From: CALISC01 sp963542545
GTDB taxonomy: Bacteria > Bacillota_I > Bacilli_A > Acholeplasmatales > Acholeplasmataceae
Length of the DNA: 64,000 bases
NCBI GenBank assembly: GCA_963542545.1
Contig: CAUTWO010000002.1
Location: forward strand, 62,001-126,000
Direction: 5' to 3'
This document shows, piece after piece, positions 26,564 through 35,824 of the stretch. The notes beneath the pieces were generated by a model that saw nothing but the letters and a program-made list of their open reading frames with translations, was not told the DNA's origin and ran no database searches. The position numbers were made by a program, and so were the translations under genes. Position 1 is the first letter of the stretch, and each line of letters starts with the position of its first letter.

Positions 26564-27461
26564 GAGTGCTTTACTTAGGAGTTCACCAAGATTGTCTTTA
26601 CACTTAATTTTAATTTATCTAATTTAAGAAGTGCCTTAGAGTTAATAAAATACAATTTTTAAACACAGACATTTTTAAATTCTGATTTCCACAGTTTGCG
26701 CAATTTAAAAAATAAATTAGAAATTATTACAAAGTGTCGTTTTTAAAATAATCATTAACCTACACACGCTCGGTTGATGTGACTATTTTAAACCTTTTTA
26801 CCCACTTGCAAAAAGGAGAACCACAGTAGCGCTCTGCAAAATTACGAAAATGAAAATGAAGTTTATAAGTGTTAGTGAAACTTAAAATAACTTTACATTT
26901 TAGATGTCCTGTTTGCTTTTAGTAAATAAAACTTAAAATCTACATAGTTTAGTTTAAATAAACAAAATAATTTTAAATACAAAAAATTTAAAATAAAAAT
27001 TGAAGTGTATTTTTGGATTTAATTTGAAGTTATTGTAAATAAAACCGTATAAAGCATATACATAAAAAAATCTGTTTGATTGGTATAGGCTGCAGAAGAC
27101 TGCGATAATATTTGTAATTTCTATATCTGAAAATTATTTACAAATTCTTGCATTAGTTTATCTTTGTTTGTTGCCCCTTTTTTAAATAATGCACTATTTA
27201 TATTTTAAGAAATAACAGGAATGTAAAATAACTAAAGTTAAAAAAACTAAAAAAGTTTAACGGTGTTTTTATATTGTCCTCAGAAATAAAAAAAATTTAC
27301 TAAATTTTTATTACTAAAACTACAAAAAAGTTTAATGACTTAAGAATTAGAACACGAAAAAGATATTTTTATGAGTTTAATATTTTTAAACTAATTAAAT
27401 AAGTTTTAAATTAGTTTAAATGTAAAAAATACACTGAAATATTTGTAAATTTTTCTTCAAA

Positions 27462-27498
27462 CGAAAAGTCACAACATCTCAGAAAGTATGACTTTTCG
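27462..27498. other. Perfect 10-bp stem-loop
   Basis: CGAAAAGTCA (27462-27471) pairs with TGACTTTTCG (27489-27498) across a 17-nt loop. No T tract follows, so it is not a simple terminator. Confidence 0.45.
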
Positions 27499-27741
27499 CT
27501 AGTTATAATGAGTTTAATAAAACTAAACTTTTTTAATATTTTTTAGTTATTTATAAAAAGACTCGACACCTTTGTCTTAATAGAAAAACGCTGCACTAAA
27601 AACATACAACATTAAGAAAGCAAAAACTTAAAAATAAGCCTAATTATTTCTAAGAGAAGAAGTAGTTTAGTTAGTTTAGTTTTACTAATATTTTATTTGT
27701 GAATTACATAAAAGTTTAATTGTTAATTAAGTTGCTAACTC

Positions 27742-27817
27742 ACGAGTTTTGGCAAAAAATTAACAAAATTCACAGTCATTTCATCAATTCTGTGAATTTA
27801 ATTTCGTTAAAACTCGT
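27742..27817. other. Three-tier nested hairpin, candidate structured RNA or cruciform
   Basis: Outer ACGAGTT/AACTCGT (27742-27748, 27811-27817), middle TTAAC/GTTAA (27760-27764, 27806-27810) and inner AAATTCACAG/CTGTGAATTT (27766-27775, 27790-27799). All three are perfect and coaxial, giving 22 base pairs in one long arm. T-rich DNA follows on the plus strand. It lies 140 bp from dif. Confidence 0.45.
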
Positions 27818-27957
27818 TTTGCGTTTTTTTCATATTCATTTTTCAAATGTGAATATAAAAAAGAGAGAAGTAATTAAGTACAACTGCTTTTATAAACCTT
27901 ATTTTTAATTTTAGCGTGAATGCATAGTTTATTTCTATTTTTTGTTATTTTTTTATT

Positions 27958-27985
27958 TGTTCCTATAATATATATTATGTAAACC
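27958..27985. other. dif: dif site for XerC/XerD chromosome-dimer resolution
   Basis: The 28 bp divide into left arm TGTTCCTATAA, central hexamer TATATA and right arm TTATGTAAACC. The B. subtilis dif, as I recall it, is ACTTCCTAGAA - TATATA - TTATGTAAACT, giving 24 of 28 identities with a perfect central region and 10 of 11 in the right arm. The site lies in the gene-free AT-rich stretch and about 700 bp from a Xer recombinase gene; a second Xer gene is at 50971. Confidence 0.9.
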
Positions 27986-28041
27986 AAAATATAGCAAGTT
28001 AGTGGAGCGGACAAGTGAAAATGTGTGGGAATGTGGATTAC

Positions 28042-28098
28042 TATTCACTATCGGAATTTTTGTATTTTAGAGTTAAAAAACAAGATTTTTAGTGAATA
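28042..28098. other. Inverted repeat 60 bp right of dif
   Basis: TATTCACTA (28042-28050) and TAGTGAATA (28090-28098) are perfect 9-bp complements with a 39-nt spacer. The function is unknown. Confidence 0.35.
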
Positions 28099-28600
28099 AT
28101 TGGCCAGAGTTAACAATTTGAAAAAATGGTAAAAAAACACTAAATTAAAATTTCTGAGCACTGTGTTCTGGCATTATCACTATTTAAATATTATTAAACT
28201 TTTTTACTTTTTTTGATAAAAATACAAATATACTAAACTATTTAGTGACGCGTTTTGGGCAATTATTACTACCTTTTGTGGGTTGTTACTCATTATGTTT
28301 TGTCCTAGAGCGTCTTAAAAAATACATATTTTATCTGATTAAAGCAAAACATAAATAGCCGCTAATAAACTTTTATAAACTGTGTAATATGATTAGCGAA
28401 TTCACTTGTATAAAAATAACCAGGCTGTAGTCGTCTCAGTTTTATGTTCCTTACTGTTGGCAGGAAAATGATTTAATATTTATTTTAAAAATAAATTATA
28501 TTTTTAATAAAAGTTTAATTATATTAAACCAATAAAAAAATGAAATTTTAAGCTTTTACGCACACACTGCAACACTGAATTTAAAATTGGCGCGAAAAAT

Positions 28601-28660
28601 AAAAAAAGTTTAACTGTGTTGCAGATAATTTCTCTACAAAATTAAGTTAAACTTTTTTTG
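28601..28660. terminator. Terminator downstream of the Xer gene
   Basis: AAAAAAAGTTTAACT and AGTTAAACTTTTTTT form a long stem with T tracts on both strands, 30 bp beyond the stop codon of the minus-strand recombinase. Confidence 0.7.
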
Positions 28661-28690
28661 TTTTTTATAATTAAGTTTACAAAAACTAAA

Positions 28691-29599
28691 TTAAGACTTT
28701 TCAAAATTATTAAGTTTTGGTCTATTTTTATTGTACTTTTCTCGCTTATATTTATCTGAAATGTTTGTGTAAATCTGTGTTGTTTGGATGCTTTCGTGAC
28801 CTAGTATTTTTTGCAAAACCCTTAAATCACAACCGTTTTCAAGTAAGTGTGTAGCAAAAGAATGCCTGAAAGTGTGTGGTGAAACATTATCAATTTCGTT
28901 GTCTTCAGCGATGGTTTTAACTGTCTTAAAGAATCCTTGGCGCGTTATTCTTGCACCGTTTCTGCTTACAAACAAAGCAGGTAAAGTGCGTTCTTTTAAG
29001 ATGATATTGCGGGCATCTTTAATGTAGGTTTTAAGTGCTTCTACTGCTTTTTTAGTTAACGGTACAGTTCTTTCTTTACTGCCTTTTCCTTCAACAATTA
29101 AAAATCCTTCGTTTAAATGCAGCGACTTTAAGTCAAGTCCAATCAACTCAGAAACACGAAGCCCAGAGCCATATAACACTAAAAACATCGCTAAGTTGCG
29201 TACACTGTATACTGTTTTTAAATCAATTGAATCTATCATTTTACTAGTTTGCTCTGCGTTGATTGTGCGAATCACTTTCTCTTTCTCTTTAATATTTTTA
29301 ATTTCTTGTGCTGGATTTTCTTTAGTCAAACCATCCATTTCAAGAAAAGCATGAAAGGTTTTAATTGCCGAAATTTTACGGTTAGTTGTTCTATTGTCAT
29401 ATTTTTTCTGCAAAGTTCTAATGTAGTTTTTAATCAGTTTAGGACTGATTTGTTCAGGCCTTTGAATTTCTTTGTGGTATTTCGCATAGAAATCAAAGTA
29501 CTGTTGAATGTCAACTTTGTAGGCGTTTTGAGTAGTTTTGGCCAATGATTTTTCGTTTTTTAAATATAAAATAAATTCATTAATTAAAAACGGTTTCAT
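28691..29599 (-). CDS. Tyrosine recombinase of the XerC/XerD type
   Basis: 302 residues. An N-terminal SAM-like DNA-binding domain (FILYLKNEKSLAKTTQNAYKVDIQQYFDFY) is followed by the catalytic domain: Arg in SGLRVSELIGLD, Lys in GKGSKERTV, HTFRHSFATHLLENG, LGHES and the nucleophile Tyr in TTQIYTNIS. With the recombinase at 50971 it should form the pair acting on dif for dimer resolution. Which is XerC and which XerD cannot be settled by eye; the HTFRHSFATHLL stretch is slightly more XerD-like. Its ATG overlaps the hemW stop by 4 nt, so it is the last gene of the long minus-strand run from lepA. Confidence 0.92.
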   Translation of the reverse strand: MKPFLINEFILYLKNEKSLAKTTQNAYKVDIQQYFDFYAKYHKEIQRPEQISPKLIKNYIRTLQKKYDNRTTNRKISAIKTFHAFLEMDGLTKENPAQEIKNIKEKEKVIRTINAEQTSKMIDSIDLKTVYSVRNLAMFLVLYGSGLRVSELIGLDLKSLHLNEGFLIVEGKGSKERTVPLTKKAVEALKTYIKDARNIILKERTLPALFVSRNGARITRQGFFKTVKTIAEDNEIDNVSPHTFRHSFATHLLENGCDLRVLQKILGHESIQTTQIYTNISDKYKREKYNKNRPKLNNFEKS

Positions 29600-30693
29600 A
29601 CAAACTCCTGCATAATTTGGTTCTCTAAATAAATATATTTAAATGGTATGTATAGTCTACCTTTGGTGTATCTCAACATTTTTCTTGCGAGTAACTTTTT
29701 AATTATTGGGAAATATTTAAGTAAATCTATGTTGTATTTTTGCTTAAAATATTTAAGATTTACACCACTAGTTTTGCGAAGTCCTAGCACTATTGCCGTT
29801 GAAATTAACTCATGTTCACTTTGTTTTACTTCAGTTTTTCCAGGTCCTTTGTTAATGTAGGCGTGCATAATTGCGGTGTTATTTATGCGCGTTCCAGCTG
29901 TGTATCCACTGGCTGCAAGTCCTGTGCCGATGTATTCTGAGTCTTTCCAGTAGATTAAGTTATGCTGAGATTGGTACTTTGACCTTGCATAATTTGAAGT
30001 TTCGTATTGTGAAAAGTGGTGTTTTTTTAGTGTTTTTTTAATGAATTTATATTGCTTTAAACACGCTTCTTCTGCTAAAGTTGTCTGGATACCTTGTTTC
30101 TCTAAGAACGCTAAAAAGGTGTTTTGCTCTAAAATCAAGTCGTAATACGATATATGTTTAGGGTTAAACTTTATTGCTATTTCTAAGTCTTTTTTTAGTA
30201 TTTCTAAACTCTGATTTTTTATACCGTACATTAAATCAAAAGAAATATTTTGAATTCCGACTTTTTTAAGTAGTCTAACAGAGCTCTTAACATCCTCAAT
30301 TGTGTGGTTGCGTTTTAAGAATTTTATGGTCTCGGGGTCAAAACTCTGCACGCCTAAAGACACGCGGTTTACACCGTATTGTTTAAATAATCTAACTTGC
30401 GCTTGAGTAATTAGTTCAGGATTACACTCAATTGTATACTCTTTTATGCCTTTAAACTTTTTTAAGGTTTTTAACAATAAGTTTATATTTTCTAAACTCA
30501 GATTATTTGGAGTCCCACCACCGATAAAGATAGTGTCAAAATATGGGTTGTCTAAATACACAGTATTTAGTTCTTCTATCAAACTTTTGATGTATCCATC
30601 TTCTTCTGCTTTGTCTTTAGTTTGTTTCTTGACAAAGTCACAATACGAACAAATTAAATGACAAAAAGGGATGTGTACGTAAAGCCCACGCAC
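29596..30693 (-). CDS. hemW: HemW-like radical SAM protein
   Basis: 365 residues with YVHIPFCHLICSYCDF, holding the CxxxCxxC cluster motif plus the HemW-type Phe, then IFIGGGTPN. Earlier called HemN-like, the family is now thought to carry or insert haem rather than oxidise coproporphyrinogen. It follows lepA with a 1-nt overlap, the common Firmicute order lepA-hemW. No haem-biosynthesis gene is in the window. Confidence 0.9.
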   Translation of the reverse strand: MRGLYVHIPFCHLICSYCDFVKKQTKDKAEEDGYIKSLIEELNTVYLDNPYFDTIFIGGGTPNNLSLENINLLLKTLKKFKGIKEYTIECNPELITQAQVRLFKQYGVNRVSLGVQSFDPETIKFLKRNHTIEDVKSSVRLLKKVGIQNISFDLMYGIKNQSLEILKKDLEIAIKFNPKHISYYDLILEQNTFLAFLEKQGIQTTLAEEACLKQYKFIKKTLKKHHFSQYETSNYARSKYQSQHNLIYWKDSEYIGTGLAASGYTAGTRINNTAIMHAYINKGPGKTEVKQSEHELISTAIVLGLRKTSGVNLKYFKQKYNIDLLKYFPIIKKLLARKMLRYTKGRLYIPFKYIYLENQIMQEFV

Positions 30694-32492
30694 TAATCAT
30701 CCCCTTGTTTTAAGATAGCCAAAAAGGCCTCTTGTGGTACCGAAACACGACCGATTTGTTTCATTTTCTTTTTACCTTCTTTTTGTTTTTGAAGGAGTTT
30801 CATCTTACGAGAAATATCGCCGCCATAACATTTAGCCAGTACGTCTTTGCGCATTGCTTTAATTGTTGATCTTGCAATAATTCGGTTACCAATTGCCGCC
30901 TGCACGGGAATTTCAAACATTTGTCTTGGAATTAAATCCTTCATTTTCTCAGTCAAGGCACGGCCTCTGGACTCAGCAAAATCTTTGTGCACAATTGTTG
31001 CCAGAGCATCAATTTGTTCACCATTTAACAAGATATTTAACTTAACTAAGTTAGAGCGAACATACTCATCCATATCGTAGTCAAACGACGCATAACCTTT
31101 AGTTTGTGATTTTAGTTTGTCAAAAAAGTTATAAACGATTTCTGAAAGTGGCAGTTTATAAATGATATTCACGCGGTTTTTATCTAAGTAATTCATTGAA
31201 ACAAAAACCCCACGTTTAGCCTGACAAATTTCCATAACACTGCCGACGTATTCAGATGGAGTCATAATAGAGGCTTTCACAAAAGGCTCTAAAATATAGG
31301 AAATTTGCTGTGGTTCTGGCAGTTCACACGGGTTTTGAATTTGAATAACATTGCCATTTGTTAAATGAACTGTGTAAATAACTGACGGAGCAGTGGCAAT
31401 AATGTCAATATTAAACTCGCGGCGAATTCGCTCTTGAATAATCTCTAAATGAAGCAACCCTAAAAAACCTGTTCTAAAACCAAAACCAAGTGCTTTAGAA
31501 GTCTCCATTTCGTAGGTTAAAGCAGCGTCGTTTAGTTTTAATTTCTCAAGTGCTTCTTTTAATTGAGCGTAATTTTTATTTTCAACTGGATAAATACCTG
31601 AGAAAACCACAGGGTTCAGTTTCTTATATCCAGGTAAGGGTTCGGTTGCTTGATTTTCAAAAAAAGTAATGGTATCTCCGGCTTGAATGTCTTGAATTGA
31701 CTTAATTTGGGCGTAGATAAATCCAACTTCTCCGGCTGTAAGTATCTCAGTTTCTCGCATTTCAGGAGTATATACGCCAACGCTAACTACTTCTGCTTTA
31801 TATTTAGACTGCATAAAGTATATGGTGTCGCCTTTTTTAACAGTCCCTTCAACTACCCGAATTAAAGGAATTACTCCCTTGTAGGCGTCGTAATATGAGT
31901 CAAAAACTAATGCTCTTAAAGCGTTGTCTGCTTTTTTTGGACTTGGTGCTGGTACTTTTTTGACAACTGCTTCCAGAATTTCTTTAATACCAATTCCGTT
32001 TTTAGCAGAACACAACACAACTTCGCTTCTATCAATGCCAATAATTTCTTCAATTTCTTTCAAAACTTTTTCAACATCTGCTGTTGGCAGGTCTATTTTG
32101 TTGATAACCGGAATAATTTCCAAGTCATTGTCAAGGGCAATATATAGGTTTGCAAGGGTTTGTGCTTGAATTCCTTGTTGCGCATCTATAACTAAAATTG
32201 CGCCTTCACAAGCCTGCAGAGAACGAGAAACTTCATAGGTAAAGTCCACGTGGCCAGGGGTGTCAATTAAGTGCATTTTATAAACTTCTCCGTCTTCGGC
32301 TTGATAGTGAATTTGCACAGCGTTTAACTTAATTGTAATTCCGCGTTCGCGCTCAAGTTCCATACTATCTAGGTATTGCGCCTTCATTTCTCGGTTAGAA
32401 ACAGCGTTAGTCAACTCCAAAATACGGTCAGCCAATGTAGACTTACCGTGGTCAATGTGAGCAATTATAGAAAAGTTACGAATGTTGTTCAT
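30693..32492 (-). CDS. lepA: Elongation factor 4 (LepA)
   Basis: Ribosome-bound translational GTPase of 599 residues. G motifs: AHIDHGKST, RERGITIK, DTPGHVDF, NKIDLP and CSAKNG. It ends with the family's basic C-terminal domain (KAMRKDVLAKCYGGDISRKMKLLQKQKEGKKKMK). Its start overlaps the CNNM gene by 17 nt. Confidence 0.97.
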   Translation of the reverse strand: MNNIRNFSIIAHIDHGKSTLADRILELTNAVSNREMKAQYLDSMELERERGITIKLNAVQIHYQAEDGEVYKMHLIDTPGHVDFTYEVSRSLQACEGAILVIDAQQGIQAQTLANLYIALDNDLEIIPVINKIDLPTADVEKVLKEIEEIIGIDRSEVVLCSAKNGIGIKEILEAVVKKVPAPSPKKADNALRALVFDSYYDAYKGVIPLIRVVEGTVKKGDTIYFMQSKYKAEVVSVGVYTPEMRETEILTAGEVGFIYAQIKSIQDIQAGDTITFFENQATEPLPGYKKLNPVVFSGIYPVENKNYAQLKEALEKLKLNDAALTYEMETSKALGFGFRTGFLGLLHLEIIQERIRREFNIDIIATAPSVIYTVHLTNGNVIQIQNPCELPEPQQISYILEPFVKASIMTPSEYVGSVMEICQAKRGVFVSMNYLDKNRVNIIYKLPLSEIVYNFFDKLKSQTKGYASFDYDMDEYVRSNLVKLNILLNGEQIDALATIVHKDFAESRGRALTEKMKDLIPRQMFEIPVQAAIGNRIIARSTIKAMRKDVLAKCYGGDISRKMKLLQKQKEGKKKMKQIGRVSVPQEAFLAILKQGDD

Positions 32493-33858
32493 CTAGATTT
32501 AAAACCTTTTTAATTAAGACTCTTTTAATGACATTTTTTTCAATATATAGTGGACGGAACTCAAAGTTTTTATAAGTCACGCAAATTTTTTCACCAACTT
32601 TAGGCAGGTGCCCGATTTGCTCGGTAATAAAACCGTTTACGGTGTTAGACTCCGCTTCAAACTCAATGTCCAGTTTTTCAGACAAAATATCTAGTTCAAA
32701 GAACCCATCTACTTCAAAAGTAGTTGAGTTAATTTCTTTAAACTCAGCCTCTGGACTGTCAAACTCATCGTTAATTTCGCCAACTATTTCTTCAATTAAG
32801 TCCTCAATTGTAAGAAGACCAGCAACTCCGCCGTATTCATCTAGCACCACGGCGATGTGGACTTTATTTTTTTTCATATGCACAAAAATATCGTTAATTT
32901 TAGAGGTAGACGAGACAAAAAATGGTTTTCTAACAGACTTACCTAAATTAAACTCACTTGGCTCAATTGCGTATTTTAAGATATCTTTGATGTGAATTGT
33001 ACCAATAATATTGTCAATGGTTTCTTTATACACAGGATATCTGGTGTATTGAGATTCATTAATTTTAGTTAAGATTTCTGAGTATGTTGCAGTGATTTCT
33101 ATAGCGTCAATTTCTGTGCGGTGGGTCATGATTTCAGAAACTTTAGTGTCGTCAAACTCAAAAATATTTTCAATTAGTTTGTTTTCTTCAACATCAATTT
33201 CTCCGCTTTCTGTGGCATTTGATGCCATTAAAATGATGTCGTCTTCTGTAACTTCTTTAATTTCATCGCCTTTTTTAACACCAAAAATACGAGCAAAAAA
33301 GGTAGTTGAAACCATGAGTAGCCAAACAAACGGGAACAGTATAAACATAAGTGCTCTGATGATCGGAGTGCAATTTAAAGAGATTTTTTCGCTCCACTTC
33401 ATTCCAATTCTTTTAGCGACAAGTTCACCAAAAATTATTTGAAAGTAAAGCAAAAATGTAGTTAGTCCGATAGTAACTAACACGGAATAAAGCACATAGT
33501 TATTTGAGTTTGTGTCAACTTTAAAAATACGAATTAAGGCGTCTTGTGACAGTTTAGAGCCGATAATACCGTTAATAAATGCAATTAAAGTATTTAAAAC
33601 CTGAATGGTTGCCAAAACATAGTTTGGATTCTTTATTAGGGAAAGAGTCTTTTTGGCTTTTCTCTTTAGTTTTGGGTTATCTGAATCTGTAAGTTCATCA
33701 ATTCTAATGTGGTTTACAGACATAAATGCAGCCTCGGTCATCGAAGTAAAACCAGATATTACGATTAAAACAACGATTAGCGCAACGAATACTGCAACCA
33801 AAATACCCGTGAGCGGAGGGTTTGCAGACGTTGCAGAATTTAAAATATTTGTAGTCAT
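32476..33858 (-). CDS. CNNM/CorC-type membrane protein with CBS pair (TlyC/HlyC family)
   Basis: 460 residues: an N-terminal DUF21 membrane domain with about four hydrophobic segments (to about residue 205), two CBS domains (MTHRTEIDAIEITATYSEI, then FVSSTSKINDIFVHMKKNKVHIAVVLDEYGGVAGLLTIEDLIEEIVGEI), and a C-terminal CorC-HlyC domain. The family is linked to Mg2+ or Co2+ efflux and membrane integrity. It overlaps lepA by 17 nt. The second R-M pair lies 54 bp upstream. Confidence 0.88.
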   Translation of the reverse strand: MTTNILNSATSANPPLTGILVAVFVALIVVLIVISGFTSMTEAAFMSVNHIRIDELTDSDNPKLKRKAKKTLSLIKNPNYVLATIQVLNTLIAFINGIIGSKLSQDALIRIFKVDTNSNNYVLYSVLVTIGLTTFLLYFQIIFGELVAKRIGMKWSEKISLNCTPIIRALMFILFPFVWLLMVSTTFFARIFGVKKGDEIKEVTEDDIILMASNATESGEIDVEENKLIENIFEFDDTKVSEIMTHRTEIDAIEITATYSEILTKINESQYTRYPVYKETIDNIIGTIHIKDILKYAIEPSEFNLGKSVRKPFFVSSTSKINDIFVHMKKNKVHIAVVLDEYGGVAGLLTIEDLIEEIVGEINDEFDSPEAEFKEINSTTFEVDGFFELDILSEKLDIEFEAESNTVNGFITEQIGHLPKVGEKICVTYKNFEFRPLYIEKNVIKRVLIKKVLNLDEQHS

Positions 33859-33912
33859 ATTTCTCCTTGATTAGCAACTTTCTTTAAAAATAGTATAACA
33901 CACGATTTTTGT

Positions 33913-34809
33913 CTACGCTAAATCACGCAAAAATTCAACCAAACCAGCAGAGTTTAGCCAAAAAGCACTTTTATTTTTGTGTAAATTATCAAGTATTTCC
34001 AACTGTTGTTGTTCTATTTTATTTTTAATAATTTTATCTTTATTATCAAAAACATTAAATATTTCTGAATTTAAAATTTCGTTTGAAAAAACACCATCTA
34101 AAAAAGACACTATAAAAGTGTTTTTAGGCATTTTAGTTTTAATTAAACCGATTAGTTCTTTGATTTGTTTATCTTGAGCACCACCGCATTCCTTAATGTG
34201 CTTAGACTCAATGAAAAAATATTTATCGTTTGACTTTAAAATGATATCTAAATCCTTATTTTGCGAACCAAAATCTATCTCAGGAATAATCTTTTCTTTT
34301 AATTCTTTTTTGTAGTAAGAAACACTGTTTTTGTTTTTTAGAAAAATATCGGAGTCATTTGTATACTCAAAACCAAAATTTTGGGCAATTTCAACTATTT
34401 TTTGCTGTCCAACAATACCTAGTGCTCTTTGTGAACCCTTGTCAATTAGTGACTGTATATGGACAGGGTCAGCACTGATTTTGCCATTTCTATATGTGAA
34501 AAACAATTCAACGATTTGTTTTAAGGTTTCAGGATTATTTTTAATTGTGCCAATTGTTGAATCACAGGCGTTTATAAAACAATTAAATTCGTTTTTAGAT
34601 CCATAAGTATCAGTAATTAAATTTAACAAAATAGTAAATTTTTTCTCATCAACAAATTTGTCTTTTCTTATGTCGTTTAAAAGACTTCTTATTTTATTTG
34701 TAAACTCAACATATTTATTTAAATTATTTTTCTTTAAATTCATGTATCTTTCATCGAGTTTTTCAGGGTTATTACAACTATACTCAAGGTACTTTAAATT
34801 ATCTTTCAT
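33913..34809 (-). CDS. Probable type II restriction endonuclease of unknown specificity
   Basis: 298 residues following a DNA methyltransferase gene by 4 nt. A PD-(D/E)xK-like core is visible at about residues 180-205: KDLDIILKSNDKYFFIESKHIKE, with Asp, Glu and Lys in the expected order, then GGAQDKQI. An Asn- and Lys-rich composition and very low GC fit an acquired cassette. I do not recognise the recognition sequence. The call rests on the catalytic motif and the methyltransferase partner. Confidence 0.75.
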   Translation of the reverse strand: MKDNLKYLEYSCNNPEKLDERYMNLKKNNLNKYVEFTNKIRSLLNDIRKDKFVDEKKFTILLNLITDTYGSKNEFNCFINACDSTIGTIKNNPETLKQIVELFFTYRNGKISADPVHIQSLIDKGSQRALGIVGQQKIVEIAQNFGFEYTNDSDIFLKNKNSVSYYKKELKEKIIPEIDFGSQNKDLDIILKSNDKYFFIESKHIKECGGAQDKQIKELIGLIKTKMPKNTFIVSFLDGVFSNEILNSEIFNVFDNKDKIIKNKIEQQQLEILDNLHKNKSAFWLNSAGLVEFLRDLA

Positions 34810-34813
34810 TAAA

Positions 34814-35818
34814 TTACACTACTTCTCTAGACATTAAATTATTTGCTTTTTCAATTATTGCACGTGCTAGTCTAAAATCTAATCTTCTTCTTCTTTTGCC
34901 ACTTTTTGTATTCCCCATGAAAGGAGTTAGTAAAACATCACCAGATTTTATTCTAATTTCATTTAACAAAAGATTACATTTTTCTAAAAATTTTGGTCTG
35001 TTATTGTCAGAAATATCTATCGAAACTAGAGTAAAATGTCTAGATGTATTTTTTATTTTATTTTGCCAGTCGTATTTAATATTTTCTTTATAGTCAAACT
35101 TAATATTGTTTATGTCATCGGTGCTGTCAATTGCTCTTATGCCTAACCACCCTTCAGTATCGTTGAAAGTTACTTTCAAAGAGTTTTCTGGTTCAATTCT
35201 TAGATTTATTATGTTTTCTAGAAAGTCAACAAACTTATCATTTTTATAAATTTTAATTTCAGAAAAATTTTTATAAACACCGTCAAAACACGCTACACAA
35301 ACTGGTACTTCCGTATCTTTAAAAGGGTTTTCTTCTAATATAGTAACGGAACTTAAAAGATTTTTGTCTTTAAATGTTGAGTTTATGAAAGACTCAGGAA
35401 TAATTGCAACAATATGTTTTTGCGCTTCAATCATTTTGCTAAGTGCAACTAAATATATATCATCGTAAGGTGAATCTTTAAAATATTCGTTTAAACAAAT
35501 CTTTTTCCTTGAAGCAGATTGTTTAGCTAGATATGGCGGGTTTGTGATAATTATTGCGTTTTTAATTTTTGGTATTGACTTTAAAGAATCATTGTTTTCC
35601 CAATCTAATTTTTCATCAATATCCAAGCCTTTTGTTTCAAAAATACCGTACTCTGGAGATACTGACAAAAGATCGCCTGCTCCGGCGAACGGGTCATAAG
35701 CAATTGAACATTGAGAATTTTTAACAAAATCTTTAATTTGTGGTTTTAACCACTGAACACCTTTTGTGAAATACTGGCCTAATGCTATTTTTTTTATAGT
35801 TTTTTTGCTTTTATCCAT
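34814..35818 (-). CDS. Type II adenine-N6 DNA methyltransferase (gamma-type motif order)
   Basis: 334 residues. LGQYFTKGVQWLKPQI near the N-terminus and AYDPFAGAGDLL (SAM-binding motif I) precede the catalytic NPPYLA at about residue 93, so motif I comes before motif IV. The C-terminal half is the probable target-recognition region. It should protect the site cut by the downstream endonuclease. It starts 12 nt after the znuB stop, yet has its own promoter overlapping that stop, with the -10 only 6 nt from the ATG and no ribosome-binding site. Confidence 0.85.
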   Translation of the reverse strand: MDKSKKTIKKIALGQYFTKGVQWLKPQIKDFVKNSQCSIAYDPFAGAGDLLSVSPEYGIFETKGLDIDEKLDWENNDSLKSIPKIKNAIIITNPPYLAKQSASRKKICLNEYFKDSPYDDIYLVALSKMIEAQKHIVAIIPESFINSTFKDKNLLSSVTILEENPFKDTEVPVCVACFDGVYKNFSEIKIYKNDKFVDFLENIINLRIEPENSLKVTFNDTEGWLGIRAIDSTDDINNIKFDYKENIKYDWQNKIKNTSRHFTLVSIDISDNNRPKFLEKCNLLLNEIRIKSGDVLLTPFMGNTKSGKRRRRLDFRLARAIIEKANNLMSREVV

Positions 35819-35824
35819 ACAAAT

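Larger units (their letters stand above)
26156..28600. other. Gene-free, very AT-rich replication-terminus-like region with dif
   Basis: About 2.4 kb between eno and the Xer terminator has no coding frame with a believable start, ribosome-binding site or family match. It is visibly poorer in G and C than its surroundings. It contains the dif site, nine copies of a 10-bp motif (most extended to AAAAAGTTTAA), a repeated 19-mer and several stem-loops, listed separately. In a compact genome like this one, a gap of this size is exceptional. Because it contains dif it is most simply read as part of the terminus of chromosome replication. Confidence 0.7.
26250..28659. repeat. Dispersed AAAAAGTTTAA motif cluster around dif
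   Basis: The 11-mer AAAAAGTTTAA or its complement occurs at about 26250, 26441, 27250, 27325, 28195, 28603 and 28647. The shorter AAAAGTTTAA also occurs at about 27710 and 28508. Both orientations are used on both sides of dif. Even at this AT content such a density is not expected by chance. The last two copies form the Xer terminator stem. Confidence 0.6.

Noticed and set aside
26806..26890. AAAAGGAG followed by a tiny frame starting at about 26850 (11 codons)
   Set aside because: The purine run is about 30 nt from the ATG and the frame is too short to support a gene.
27452..27469. 18-nt stretch shared with the Bax-inhibitor-like gene near 9726
   Set aside because: In a 64 kb AT-rich sequence one match of this length is plausible by chance; no larger homology surrounds it.
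27720..27908. 62-codon open frame in the terminus region
   Set aside because: TTG start, no ribosome-binding site, and it spans the nested hairpin; composition is that of random AT-rich DNA.
28380..28400. A third Zur-like half site (ATTAGCGAATT)
   Set aside because: Only one half matches; the other half does not fit the 7-1-7 pattern and no gene start is near.
26156..28690. Origin of replication
   Set aside because: No dnaA, dnaN or rpmH nearby and no clear cluster of DnaA boxes (only one TGTGGATTA near match); the dif site argues for terminus.
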